Shown here piece after piece: positions 1 to 10,775 of a stretch of DNA of 64,000 nt. Made by a program: the position numbers and the translations under genes. The stretch comes from Bemisia tabaci. Taxonomy: Eukaryota; Arthropoda; Insecta; Hemiptera; Aleyrodidae. The stretch is taken from positions 19,419,372 to 19,483,371 of the forward strand of contig NC_092797.1 of assembly GCF_918797505.1 (NCBI RefSeq). The letters are read 5' to 3'. Every line of letters begins with the position of its first letter. The first letter of the stretch is position 1. Below the pieces are notes generated by a model. That model had not been told where the DNA came from, searched no databases, and was given only the letters and a program-made list of their open reading frames with translations.

Positions 1-1105
1 ATAATTACTCTTATGCCTAAGCAGAAGGATGTAATCAACTGCAAGCAAAATTATTTAAAGTTAGACTTAATGAATTCTAGACGTTCAAAAACGAAATTGG
101 CAAAGGATTATGCTTGAAAAACCCACATTGAAGTCGAGTTTAGAGCCCTTATTCTAACTCGTTCATTTAATCCGGGATCTAAGCTTCCCATCCGACTTGC
201 GGAAGCCTCGCGTATTATTGAAAAATCCGTTGTCGACTCATCAAGTGACTTCCCGGGGGAGATACCTACTCCTTAACCTTTTTATTCAGTTTTCTGGAAC
301 GCGTCAAGACTGAACCCTCGCCACCCTCGGTTAAGCCCTTGTTTAAACTTTTTGATTTCCTTTTCATTTTAACTTTCTCGCTTGTTAAGCCTCATTCAAT
401 TTAAATTTTAATCCTCGTGCAATCATAATTACAAACATAAGACAGGTGTTACCCACTGGGTTTGGAGATTTTGGGATTGCGAGGAAGCCTGGGCCGTTGT
501 TTTGTGTACAAGTTAAATAGTCAAATGAATTTTCGTTCTACCTCGCGTCTCAAAAGATGATATCCGAGAGAATCAGCAACCGTCTTTGCTTAAACATGTT
601 TTAAGTATCAAAGAATAATTATGAATATTCTTATTTGGCAAGGATGCTTCCGTTTTTACGTTGAATGGGCTCCATTAATGAAAATTAAATTTTGTAAGGC
701 AAAGCGGTACCAAATGAAGTCTTCTTTTGACTTCATTTTTGAAAACAATGATTGGGGTAAGCATTCAAGTTTGCTGAAACGTGTATTAAAAAACTGAGTG
801 ATCTTTCTTGCTATCTTTTCATTTAATTTTTTTATTTATTTATTTTATTTTAACATCGATTTAATAATCTCCATTCAAATTTGCGAACACCTTCATCAGA
901 TAATTTATTTATGAAAAAGTTTTCCAGAGAGAAATTATGAATATAATCCAAAATAAATTAAAAAATACGGTATTAACCATCGTTCACTCATAATTTTAAC
1001 TAATATGTTTAAATAGCTAAATTTTGTAAAATGGTGAAGTTACAAACGTAAAAGTTTGAAAGCAAAAATGTTAGTATTATTAATTCGCTTTTAAATTAAA
1101 TCCTC
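1..1105. other. unique A+T-rich non-coding DNA
   Basis: I see no exon, RNA gene or recognisable repeat here. Short A- and T-rich runs are present. The sequence ends against a degenerate CACTG-type MITE. It could be intron or intergenic DNA upstream of the exon at 10776. Confidence 0.5.
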
Positions 1106-1330
1106 TTTGTGAAAAAAAGTCTCTTAAATGTTGAGTTCAGACTCTTAAAAAATTAAAAAAAAAAAATTACTTGATTCAGTCGGATTTTTGCTTAAATTAA
1201 AAGGAAATTCACTGAAATTAAGGGGCTTGGCTCTCGATTCAAGCAAAAATCCGATTGAATTAAAAGTATTTTTTCTTGTCAATTTTTTTTTTAGAGCCTG
1301 GACTCCAAATCCAAGATACGTTTTCCGGTG
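1106..1330. mobile_element. degenerate CACTG-family palindromic MITE
   Basis: It shares the whole body plan of the well preserved copies at 16460, 49224, 49979 and 59182: a segment like CAGACTCTTAAAA near one end, an internal CGGATTTTTGCTTAAAT box, and its inverse GATTCAAGCAAAAATCCGA. It ends TTTTCCGGTG. The left terminus has decayed to TTTGTGAAAAA, so no target duplication can be read. This is the oldest-looking copy together with the one at 14397. Confidence 0.65.
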
Positions 1331-1527
1331 CTTCCAAAGCTAAAATACCCTATCTTCAGTAACATCGCGCCTCGCTGCGTTGTAAGTATAAGATTTTGAA
1401 ATTTCGAACTTCAATTATTATTGAGCGAACGATTTGAGTTTGAACCCTACGCGCTCTATTACTGACGAATGGGACTCTCCGATCGCAAATCATAAATCCA
1501 CATAACGAATGATTCGCACACCGCAAG

Positions 1528-1760
1528 TTTTTTTTCTTCTTTCTTTTCTTTTTTTTCTTTTTTTTACACTTTAAGTATCCTACGAGGGATAATCCTGCGC
1601 TTTACCATCCATAAAGTCCCATCCCCTCTGTCCCTAATCAAGCCAGCTCCAGGTAACCGTTGTTTGAGACCATCAAGCTTGAGTCACCTGGCCGGGAATC
1701 GAACCCAGAACCTCCCGATCATAGAGCAAGCGCTACAACCACTACCACAGGAGGCAAATC
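1528..1760 (-). mobile_element. tRNA-derived SINE, minus strand
   Basis: Read on the minus strand, the segment begins with a tRNA-like head at about 1757-1680. An A-box-like GTGGTAGTGG is followed by a good B box, GGTTCGATTCC, at about 1690-1705. A body of about 110 bases without tRNA structure follows. It then ends in an A-rich tail, seen as T/C-rich DNA at 1528-1566 on the plus strand. The acceptor halves of the tRNA-like head do not pair, so it is not a functional tRNA gene. SINEs of this design are moved by LINE proteins, and no LINE is visible in the window. Flanking direct repeats were not found. Confidence 0.55.
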
Positions 1761-2179
1761 AATCGCAATTTTTAGAACTTCTTAATTATATTCAAGCGTG
1801 GCAGGTCTGCGGGCGTAGGTTCAGTTACGCTCGAGGCAAGGCAATGCCCTTTTATTTTAGAGGAGCCTACTCATGCGTGGCTAATGTTGTCATATTGGAA
1901 TTGAATTCCGGGGACCGCTGCCGGTTGCATCGCGCCACCCCGTACAATCGGGGAGCTGACACTGTGCTCTCAGCGCTCTGTTATCAATCACTTATTAACT
2001 TCCTGTCATTAACATACTTTTGTTTTCACCGCGCCACCCACCGTCGACGAAACCCCAACCCACAACGCACCGTGACCGTGTTTCACCGATGACCTTCGAT
2101 GAAGGGGGATATTAAATTAGTGTGGCTCTGAAATCAAACTCGGGACAATACCGTGGCGGATTTGGCAGGGTTTCATGTA

Positions 2180-2432
2180 CTGCCGTGCTAAGGAAGAACG
2201 CCGTATGAACATTCGAGAGTTGCCAAATTTCCCTTGATAAAACATGTATTTTTGACAACATTCATGCATATTTTTCCTTGGAAGTTTCAGATATTTTAGA
2301 TTAAATTGCGTACAAAATTGTATGAAAATGGAGGGAAAAAATATTCACAATTTTTCCAGTAAATTCGATATTTATCGAAGGAAACTTGGCAACGTTTGGA
2401 GGCTCATACGGCGTTCTTCCTTAGCACGGCAG
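2180..2432. mobile_element. CTGCCGTGC-family MITE, copy 1
   Basis: A 253-bp element with near-perfect terminal inverted repeats of about 30 bp beginning CTGCCGTGCTAAGGAAGAAC. Flanking 4-mers are TGTA (2176-2179) and TGTG (2433-2436), which is three of four bases matching a 4-bp target duplication. Five relatives lie at 6529, 19281, 29637, 35989 and 38083. There is no coding capacity. Superfamilies making 4-bp duplications include Chapaev, Sola and Ginger; the parent here is unknown. Confidence 0.88.
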
Positions 2433-2740
2433 TGTGGTGGTGTGGCATTTGCCCCGTGGAATAGACTGCTCTAGTTTCACGTCACAATAGATCGTGAATG
2501 CACCCGGTGAATATACTTTGATTGGTCCCAAAATGGGGAGGGGGGTGGGTTTCCCTCGGAAAACCGAGGGGTCCAGGGGGCGTAGGGGGCATGCGCCTGA
2601 AAAAAAGGATGAAAAAAAGAGTAGAAAGGAAGAAGGAAGGAATGGAGGAAAAAAGAGAGGAAAATGCTTATATTCGGTAATTATTTAAGATGATGATATT
2701 GATTCAAACTGCAAATTAGATGCTTTAAAATTTCGAAAGA
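2433..2740. other. unique DNA, G-rich patch
   Basis: There is no repeat or gene call. A purine-rich patch lies at about 2530-2665 and carries a short chance open frame (2494-2688, Gly/Lys/Arg-rich) with no coding character. Confidence 0.4.
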
Positions 2741-3055
2741 GAATTTGCAGGTGTCTGATGAATTTTGTGTTTAGGTGGATACTACTGAGTGACCTGAACA
2801 CGGGAATACTCTTGGTTCATGAATTGAACAATTATTGGAGAAGATATGACAAAATTATCTAATCTGCTAAAATATGTGTCTAAACGGAAAATGTCGCCAG
2901 ATGACGTCACTAGACGGTGCATTTCCTCACTTTTAAATCTACTTTTATACTATTCCCATATCAGAAAAAAATTATAAAAAATGCTGTGAAATCAGCTCTT
3001 TAAGCGCTTTCGGATGAAGCAATAAAAAATGTGCATGCAAATTCAGCCCTGGAAT
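2741..3055. repeat. dispersed repeat D, copy 1 (unfilled)
   Basis: About 300 bp that aligns along its length with 16941-17487. Shared blocks include GAATTTGCAGG, CACTTTTAAATCTAC and AATGAAGCAATA-like segments. This copy lacks the 199-bp palindromic MITE present in the other. A single TG at 2759-2760 marks the unoccupied target site. Confidence 0.75.
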
Positions 3056-4137
3056 GGGCAATAAGGGGCTTAAAAAGGAACAAGGGCGCTCCAAATTACT
3101 GAGGACCTGTGGGAGGACAAGGAACTAATGGCGGTTTGGCGTCGCGGAGCGCGAGAGACCACTGTTAAAGCGGCTCTTATCTATGTCTGTAACAATACAA
3201 TAGTTTGTCGTTACACTCTGTGTAATTCAGATTTTCCTAAGAAATGTTCATTCAGTCGGAAAACAAGAAACCTAGGGCAAAAACCGCAAAAAGCGCCAAT
3301 TTTGGTGTCTTTTTATCAGTTTGCTGCTTGTTGCGCGTTTAATTTTGCCGTGAGTAGAAAGAATTTGACTCAGCTTGTAGAAAGACTAACGAGTTTTAAC
3401 TGTGGAAATAACCAATTTTGTCGTCCGATCAACTCCTGGCAAGTCACTGGCCATAATCCGCCAAAAAGGCCGATTTTAAGCCATTTTTGCCAAATTTGGC
3501 AACATCTCGGTGACAATTTTTTTTTGAAATGGTCAAATTCGGATTCAGCGCCAAAAATTACATAAGAAACTATGGAATTAATGCTACCCGGTGTTTTTGG
3601 AGGCTAAACTTTCTATCTGCCCGGACTCAAAAAGCATCGTCGCTCCATAAAGCTGTTTACAAAAATGATGATATCTTGCGAACCAAAAGTTTCCCTGCAA
3701 GCTATAATATATCGATGGATGTGGAATCAAACGAACTATCGATTAGACAACTTTTCATTCAAATTTGAAGATAGATTTTTTGGGTATTTGCGGATTTGTA
3801 AAATTTGTCGAATTTAAAAATCGAAAAATTGGCAACAATGCATGTTGAAATTAATGCTACATTAAAAACATGGTCATTTCCTAAAAGTGCGCAATTTTTG
3901 GAGAATTTTCGTTAAAACCGCAACTTCATAGCTCAATTTTAATGCCACTTACGGAATTTGCCCGTTTTCAACTTGGCAACGCTGTAGCTCGCGGAAAAAA
4001 TTTAGGGTGAACTTGCCAATGCCGGAAAAAGGCGTGTCTTGTGATAGGGAACAACATATCCAACTCCGGGCAAAATCCAAGCGTAGGGCAAAATCGCCGA
4101 TTTTGAATAACCCTCTTTTCCTGAGTGATTTGAAATA
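3056..4137. other. non-coding DNA with decayed repeat fragments
   Basis: No gene is supported. Overlapping open frames at 3128-3768 look like chance. The text has recurring short motifs such as GGCAACA and CCGATTTT that suggest old, unclassified repeat material, but I cannot set its ends. Confidence 0.4.
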
Positions 4138-4605
4138 GATAAAAGAAAATTTGACTTAAAACGCATAATATCCGAAATTTAAGCTCAGATTCGGATTCCT
4201 CGTGAAAAATCGATGCAATTTCATGTATCATATGGCACCATATCATGAAGGAAAGACTTTAACGTAGGCGTGTAGATTCTAACATATCAGTCCGACGTGG
4301 CAACATGAGTGATTCGGAGTGGATCAGCTGATGAGTAAGAAGAAGTTTGTTTTCTCGGAAACGGACGAACCAAATGCTTGGAGCTGGCGCCTGGCGGCGT
4401 AGCTCAAACGTTTGAATTCTGTGCCTATACTTCCGCATACCGGCCGGCTTTGATAGAATCTTTACGCCTACGATTACCATCTTTTCTTTATGCTATGGTA
4501 ACATATGATACATGAAATAGCATTGATTTTTCACGAGGAAACCGAATCTGAGCTTAGATTTTGGGTATGATGCGTTTCAAGTTGAATTTTCTTAATTTGA
4601 AGATT
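4138..4605. mobile_element. foldback (inverted-repeat) element
   Basis: Arms of about 95 bp at 4144-4237 and 4500-4598 pair well, for example ATGTATCATATG against CATATGATACATG and CTCAGATTCGG against CCGAATCTGAG. A second inner pairing (GTAGGCGTGTAGATTCTA against TAGAATCTTTACGCCTAC) brings the stem close to the middle. No coding capacity and no clear target duplication were seen. Confidence 0.7.
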
Positions 4606-4806
4606 TAAGACGGCGGACGTAGCCTGAAGGGATACATCGGCCCCATTCCATTGAATAAATTCGAATTTTTAGTCTAATTTCGTAAATTCGAAAAACCATG
4701 GTGGCGGGCGTGGCCTAAAACGCTATCTCGGTTCCTGCTCGTTGGATTTCCGTAAAACTTGGTGCCAAGGGGAGAGGGGAGGAGAGACATTTTCAAACAC
4801 TGCAAT

Positions 4807-5030
4807 CGATATGTCGCAGGCAAATAGTAAAAATAGGCATTTTGTCAAATGCCTAAGCAAATAATCAAATACTAGGGGGCTATGCCCCATGACCGCTACG
4901 CGGTCCAACCCCCTGAAGGCGATCCGCGCCATCAATGGGCCGCTTCGCGGCCCTATTTTTACCTCCTATCAGTATTTAGTTTTATTTTCCCCCTCAAAAA
5001 TTACAATATGAGGTATACTTTTTTTAGAAT
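4807..5030. repeat. two abutting dispersed repeat fragments
   Basis: At 4807-4872 lies a fragment of the family at 15002-15433, with the small stem-loop AGGCATTTTGTCAAATGCCT. At 4871-5030 lies a repeat shared with 53622-53780. It begins CTAGGGGGCTA, has a hairpin-like GGGCCGCTTCGCGGCCC core, and ends in an A+T-rich GAGGTATACTTT segment. Confidence 0.7.
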
Positions 5031-6528
5031 GAAATAATTTTTGGTTTTGATGAATATTTTAGTTCGTTTTAATCCTTTTTTTTTTTTTATAAAATCAGTG
5101 AAAAATTTAACATCATCCGAGTTTCTGAATTGTTGTAATAAATGCCCTTTACTTATCATTAAAACCGAGCAGAGTCAAGAATAATTAATTGCGCGAAGTC
5201 ATATAGTTTTGCGGCGACTTTACCGTCGCCCGAGCCAGGGACGGGAAAAGGAGTACGCTCCACGAACATATTATTACATGCTTATCAGTCACACAAGGTG
5301 GGTTGAATATAAATTCTTAAAAATTTATCAACATACTTTCCCTAATCAGCCCATATCTGATTGCTACCTTTGGTGACTCAATGTTGGTAAAGCGTAAAAA
5401 ATTGACGGGGCAGACTACGAACAAAATACTTTAATTATTGAGGTATCTGAGATGGTGCCCTTCATAATCAACAAGTTTATAATTTGCACTAACGCATTCT
5501 GTAGTTCAATGAGCCCACTTAACCGAGTAGCATCAACCAAAAACAAGATAAGTGAAGCGCAAGCGCACTCTTTGGTGCAATGAGTCAACTTGATGGAGCA
5601 GTTTACCATCAATTTTGTCTCGGTGAACAGATTTGTAATAGCTAGTAGCAACTAATTTATTGAAAATGATTGATTTCCCTAAAAACGTCGTGGACAATAC
5701 AATGCCGTTGGTTATTCTATCAATTTTTTCATGTATACGGCACCAACTTTAAATTAACAAAACCAAGATGGTTATCCGCGCACAGTCATTTTTTTCCGTG
5801 ATACATCCCTATACAGTAGAGGATCCTCAGAATTTCAGTATTCACTTTCAGAGATTGGCGAGGTTTTTCTAAAAAAATTGGAGGGATCCGCAATAATTTT
5901 GGTCGAAAAAAGTTTTATCCTTATCATTTAGTTCATAAGCACCGGAACTCCCCATATCATTCCAAAACTGGGGACCATTAACTTAATCAGACGCAGGGAA
6001 ATCAATGTTACCCTTCCCTCGGGTCGGAAAGTGTGCCCGCAGCCTGGCGACTACTTGATTAAATTTTTGCATCCCTTTTTTCATCTTGGAGCAACATTTT
6101 AAAGGGTGCGCCCGGCGGCCGGCGGCACCACCCGGGTTGCTTGAGAGGTGTGCGTTTGCGGCCCCGGCACCCCTCTTATTCGCGCCCCATCGGATAACAT
6201 ATTCTGACCACGCGGAGACTAATATTAAAAAGTATATGTGAAAGTATGTGGTCAGCGGGTAAGGTGTGCAAACTTGAGTAATTAATTCTTCCTCCCGTCT
6301 GCGGCGGACTCCAGATAATCCCGGGACGGTTTTAATAATTTAACCCCTTCGGTACGGACCTAAGATAAAAAACACAGATGCAGGATATCAAGCGTTTCGC
6401 TGAATTTCTTAATTAAATTTTATGTTCGATTTTTTCATCGCCCCGGAGCCTTAATGTGCGTTTTTTACGTCGGACCCGCGCGGGGAATTCATGAATTTAC
6501 TTTTTGCTCTGTCGTCCTCCCTAGTGAT
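5031..6528. other. unique non-coding DNA
   Basis: There is no gene or recognised repeat. It includes a G+C-richer unique patch at about 6000-6200 and 6290-6360. Either could be regulatory or intronic, but no specific site is recognisable. Confidence 0.4.
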
Positions 6529-6778
6529 CGGCCATACTAAAGAAAAACGCCGTATGAACCTTCAGGCAGTGCCAAATTTCCTCTGATGAAATGCGAATTT
6601 TTGGGGAAATTATTAATATTTTTCTACCGATTTTTCTGGTCATTTTCCTCGAAATCAAATCTAAAATATCTGAAATTCTTGAGGAAAAATAAGAACAAAA
6701 CATCAAAAATACACTTTTTACTCGGGGAAATTTGACAACTTTCAAATGATCATACGGCGTTTTTCCTTAGCATGGCAG
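6529..6778. mobile_element. CTGCCGTGC-family MITE, copy 2
   Basis: About 250 bp. The right terminus is well kept (ACGGCGTTTTTCCTTAGCATGGCAG) and the left has drifted to CGGCCATACTAA. Flanks are TGAT and TAAT, three of four bases matching. The centre has diverged from copies 1 and 4, so this is an older insertion or a subfamily. Confidence 0.8.
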
Positions 6779-7199
6779 TAATTATGTTTGAGCGCGAGGA
6801 AGAAGGCGGCCTTAAACATATCCTTTTATTGAGACTGTCAGGCGCGGACTTGCAATTTCGAATTTGCAGGGATCATTCGTCCGCCTACAAACGTCGCGGC
6901 GCAGGGTTTAATTAAGTCCTGGAATTGGAGGGATCCCTTCAATATCTGGGTAAAAATTTTAAGCAGCAGTTGTAAATGTGAGGGTTTTCCGGACTCCGGC
7001 GCAGAACGACATCACGGATGCGTTGAGGGACATTCCTGAGTTCAGGGCTCACTGAGTATCCACTGTAATTTATTAACTTGCGTGCGTCACTATGATGAGA
7101 TCCGGAGGGTATCATCACATTCGCTCACAGTTTTTTCAAGAGTGGCACGTAAAAGCTGATGAAAGAGCTTCGTGAGACTGTGCCTCCAATAATGTGTCT
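6779..7199. other. unique non-coding DNA
   Basis: I see no gene, RNA gene or repeat in this stretch. Confidence 0.35.
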
Positions 7200-7475
7200 C
7201 TTGAATTTGGATCCCATTTCGCGAAAAAGAACCGCACAAGCATTCCAATGTCGCTAAGATTTTGTAGCTTTTTTTACCCCGCAAATATAAACAGATCATC
7301 TAAACAATGTTTATCTTTACTCCCTATCATCTATAAATTCAAGAAAAAAATAACCTTTGTAAATTTTAATTTTTGGGTGATTTTGGTAATTTCATTGCAA
7401 AGTATGTAAGTTGCACAATCCCAAGCAACATTGGAATGCTCTTGGCTCCTTTTTGCAAAATCCATTGAATCTACA
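7200..7475. mobile_element. CATTCCAATG-family TIR MITE, copy 1
   Basis: It aligns over about 255 bp with 60559-60822. The termini are inverted copies: AAGCATTCCAATGTCGCTAA at the left, and GCAACATTGGAATGCTCTTGG at the right followed by a CCTTTTTGCAAAAT segment. The middle shares CAGATCATCTAAACAA and ATCTTTACTC. It is non-coding; the exact ends and target duplication are uncertain. Confidence 0.72.
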
Positions 7476-8265
7476 AAAAAGACAATCAACAGTCGAGCTA
7501 TCCTTTCACTTGCCGTACAATCTGCAAAGGTGGTAGAAAATCGTGTTAATATTGTTATCAGAAAAAGTAATAAAAAACTTAAAAACGTCACAGTGGATTC
7601 ATCACAATAAAAAATTAAAATTAAAACCGGCCTTTTTTCGTTTCAAAAACAAACTCGCACGGCGTGTTTGCTTCAATGAGACATTTTCCATGCAGATCCG
7701 TTCTGATTATGAAGCTGCATGTATACTGGAACAAAGCCAGTCAATTGCAGAAGTTATTGTCAGAGGTGGATGGGGGGCTGTTCTGGTCGTGAGAGCTGTA
7801 GCTGAATGTAGAATAATTAGCGAGTATTGGTTCGCGGGTGGACAGCAGAATTGGCCAGCAAGTGTCGATAGGTTGAAAGGATGAGTGACACAACCATTAT
7901 TTACATGAATAGGAGTCATACTCGGGACGTCAGCGATGCGTCGGGCGCCTCGCCGGCTATGCAGCCCGCGACGCAACGTGTCAATAATATATCATAGCCA
8001 GGCGACGAGGTCTTTTGTCTATCGACCCACTCTCTATATCCGTCGACGAATCAATCATAGCCCCTGATTTTATCTCTCGCCGCCCCCTCCCCCGTCAGCC
8101 TCGCGGGGCGCGCAGCTATCGTCATTATCAATTTGTTTCGGTTCGGCGGGGGAAAGTAGTTTAAAAAAAGGCTTGTTTTACATTTTGTACTTTTTGCGGC
8201 GTGTCTATGCATTTCCGAGTGCAGCGCTGCCCACTCCACTTTAGGCTGTGTGCACGCGGACGCAG
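7476..8265. other. unique DNA, G+C-rich in its second half
   Basis: There is no recognisable gene. The 7900-8110 part is C+G-rich and low in repeats. Chance frames exist on both strands and none has domain-like content. Confidence 0.35.
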
Positions 8266-8498
8266 CACAGTGGGTCGAGTCAATAGCAGAGGTCGCACAA
8301 CATTTAAAAACTTTGAAAGCTTTTCACTCCGTTTATACAAAACTTTGAGGTTCTAAAAGTGGTACCATTGGTTTCCTCGTGAAATTGTCTTCCAGTTACG
8401 CCCCTTGAACTTTAAAATGTGACGAGATAAACATCAAAATTAGCATTTTTTGTCAAAAATTACATGTCCGACCTCTTTAATTGACTCGATCCACTGTG
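8266..8498. mobile_element. CACAGTGG-ended TIR element
   Basis: The left end CACAGTGGGTCGAGTCAATA and the right end TTGACTCGATCCACTGTG are inverted repeats; the AGAGGTCG and CGACCTCT inner blocks pair as well. The body (AACTTTGAGGTTCTAAAAGTGG) matches the reverse complement of 54880-54925, so another copy lies there. No clean target duplication can be read, although GCGGA occurs near both ends. Confidence 0.65.
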
Positions 8499-8912
8499 CG
8501 GAGCCGCGGGTGAAGGGTTAACCCCAGCCCGCGTGTGCGAGCATCGGTAAATCGGGCCTACAAATTGCACGCGGCCCATCCCCAGGGATATCTGGATTTG
8601 GATTTCCGACCTATGCTAGCCTTGATGAAATGCCACGGATTAACATTTTGTTGCATTAATGGGCGATTGTCAATCAAGCTCGCCCGCGCTCGGATTAGCT
8701 TCAGACTCCGACCATCGTGTCGGCTCCCCTGTACCTCGACGAAAAAAAATAATAATCAAACAAGCAGACGAACAAAAAAAAACACAATTTGATAATTAAC
8801 CTCAACAAGTTTGCTTGTTTATTTGCTTTTCTGCGCCGCTTTGGTTGGAAATAACCTGTCTCTATGCATGCACAGAGATTTTGATTCTAATCGGCCGATT
8901 CAAACATGCGGA
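8499..8912. other. unique non-coding DNA
   Basis: No gene or repeat is seen. It is a G+C-rich start that becomes A+T-rich. Confidence 0.35.
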
Positions 8913-9170
8913 TAACGACGGTAAAACTCCCGAACCTTGTATCTCGACTGCGGTGTTTTAATATATCCGCTACTGTTTTATTTTTGTAGAAGAGAGAAAA
9001 TCCAAATTAATCCTCGAGGTTTTCCCAGAATTGTCCTCGTATCGAGAAAAAAAATCATATTGCCGTTGAGTAGTTTTCTATGTAAAAAGCAAAGTACTCT
9101 TATGAAAGGAAGTCTACAACATCATAAACCGAGATATGTGGTTTGGGAGTTCCACAGTTGCGGTCTTGAC
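8913..9170. mobile_element. CGACGGTGAAACT-family TIR MITE, diverged copy
   Basis: It aligns with the cleaner copy at 20107-20361. Shared blocks are GTATCTCG, GCGGTGTTT, GGAAGTCT and AAACCGAGATA, with a closing GTGGTTTGG. TIRs are imperfect here. It is non-coding. Confidence 0.65.
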
Positions 9171-9240
9171 ACGTTCGATTTACAAAATTTTTAATCTCTT
9201 ACATCTGTACTCTTCAAATCAAGCAACCTCAGAAACACTT

Positions 9241-9245
<5 letters not shown>

Positions 9246-9303
<58 letters not shown>
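9246..9303. repeat. uninterrupted T58 tract
   Basis: Fifty-eight consecutive T bases. It may be the minus-strand tail of a retroposed copy, but no body is recognisable on either side and no flanking duplication was found. The length in the assembly may be unreliable. Confidence 0.95.
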
Positions 9304-9307
<4 letters not shown>

Positions 9308-10390
9308 AACTTTCGGTGAAATACGCAAATACTAATTTTGAAAAGGCTATTGATCTTTCTCAAATACGGATTATCGGATGATAAAAATTAGACCACATTT
9401 TGTCAGTAGGAGCCATAATTTCTGGCTCATTCTTAAAAACGCCTGTCTGCACAGGGAAACCAATGACACATATGCCGTTTCTAAAATGAACCAGAAATTC
9501 TAGACTCTGATTACAAATTGTAGCTCTATTGTCCATGACTCATTCTGTGACATAATGCGTTTCAACTCAGAATCCTAAAAAATTCACCCTTTTTGCCTTC
9601 TCTATAAGTGAAGCTGAAATACTGCACAGAAATGATTTTACTCCTATTCTGAAAGAATACTACACGTTAATAATGATTATTAAAAAAAAAAAAAAAAATG
9701 CGTTTAACTTTTTTGAGCTTTGCAATAAGTTTTTAGTTTTGTGTAAATATTAAGATGCATATTTTGTAGCTTGTAAAATGGCACGAATGTTAAGAATTGA
9801 ACAGAGCAGTGAGAATGTAAATTCGAAATATGAAATGATTTAAAAAAAATCTATAACTGTTATGATTGAGATGTCTTTTCTGTTAGCCATGAAAAGGAAA
9901 TGAAGTTGCATCACTTAATCGGGCGCTCATATCACTCAAGCGCATTGCCCTTGAGGGTGAAAGTTGAAAAGGGAGAGAAAAAAAAGTCGTTCAATTTACA
10001 TCCTGTTCTGACCGCAGGAAACCCCCCTCTCAACCTTTTTCTCTCGTCCAATCGCGCAAAATGAGGTTGAAAAATGAAGATGGTAGGATAAGTCTGATTC
10101 CAAAACCGGATATTAAAAACTCAGCAAAAAAGTTGAAAAGTGAACGGCTGAAAAATGTCAAACGCATGGTCACTTTTCCTGTAAACGTTGTCACGCAGGT
10201 TTTATATCGGACGAATTAATTTTCTTTCGAGTTTTGAGAGTAAATAGTTATCTTTCCGGACTTTGAAGGGAGGGGAGGGATTTTACTGACGGCAAAGTTT
10301 TAAATTGCCACTCACTTACTGTTGAGTATTTTTCTCGTGTATATTTTAACTGGTATAGAAAATAGAACCCACTTCATTTGAATGGGAAAA
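9304..10390. other. A+T-rich intron or upstream DNA
   Basis: No exon is recognisable. It lies immediately upstream of the duplicated intronic block and the 10776 exon, so it is probably intron of that gene. Confidence 0.4.
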
Positions 10391-10465
10391 TTCAGATCAA
10401 ATTTTGCAGAGTGTCTGATTAATTCAATTTTCAAGGCAAATCAATGAACATCATCAGTCTAAACT
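10391..10465 (+). repeat. direct repeat upstream of exon, unit 1
   Basis: A 75-bp block beginning TTCAGATCAAATTTTG, repeated at 10644-10718 with few differences. The identical stretch TTTTCAAGGCAAATCAATGA is in both. The second unit ends about 55 bases before the splice acceptor. Confidence 0.9.
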
Positions 10466-10643
10466 GTTTAAGGGATGATTTCTGTGGTCTAAAAATATCC
10501 TGGTTTTTTAGAGTTAGTTGATAAGGCTGCTTCGTCTTTTGAACAAAATCTGATTTGGATCGCCTTTTTTTTGTAAAACCTATCATTTGTTTGACACTTT
10601 ATAATGTTTGTTTTTGCTTGCATCATGTGACGTCTATTTTTAA

Positions 10644-10718
10644 TTCAGATCAAATTTTGTAGAGTGTCTAATTCATTCAATTTTCAAGGCAAATCAATGA
10701 ACATCATCAGTCTAATTC
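10644..10718 (+). repeat. direct repeat upstream of exon, unit 2
   Basis: Second unit of the intronic direct repeat, offset 253 bases from unit 1. Lying just before the branch-point region, it could be a local duplication with no role or could affect splicing. Neither can be decided from sequence. Confidence 0.9.
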
Positions 10719-10754
10719 TGTAATGTCTTCTGTAAATTCTAAATTAATTCTAAT

Positions 10755-10775
10755 CTGTATCATTATTTTCCCCAG
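10755..10775 (+). promoter_or_regulatory. 3' splice acceptor of the coding exon
   Basis: A pyrimidine-rich tract, TCATTATTTTCCCCAG, ends at AG (10774-10775). The downstream frame is open from the very next base as a whole codon (TTC), so the intron is phase 0. Upstream the same frame meets TAA at 10740-10742, which requires a splice or start between 10743 and the exon body. Confidence 0.75.

Noticed and set aside
1680..1760. Functional tRNA gene on the minus strand
   Set aside because: A and B boxes are present but the acceptor stem does not pair and a SINE-like body and A-rich tail follow.
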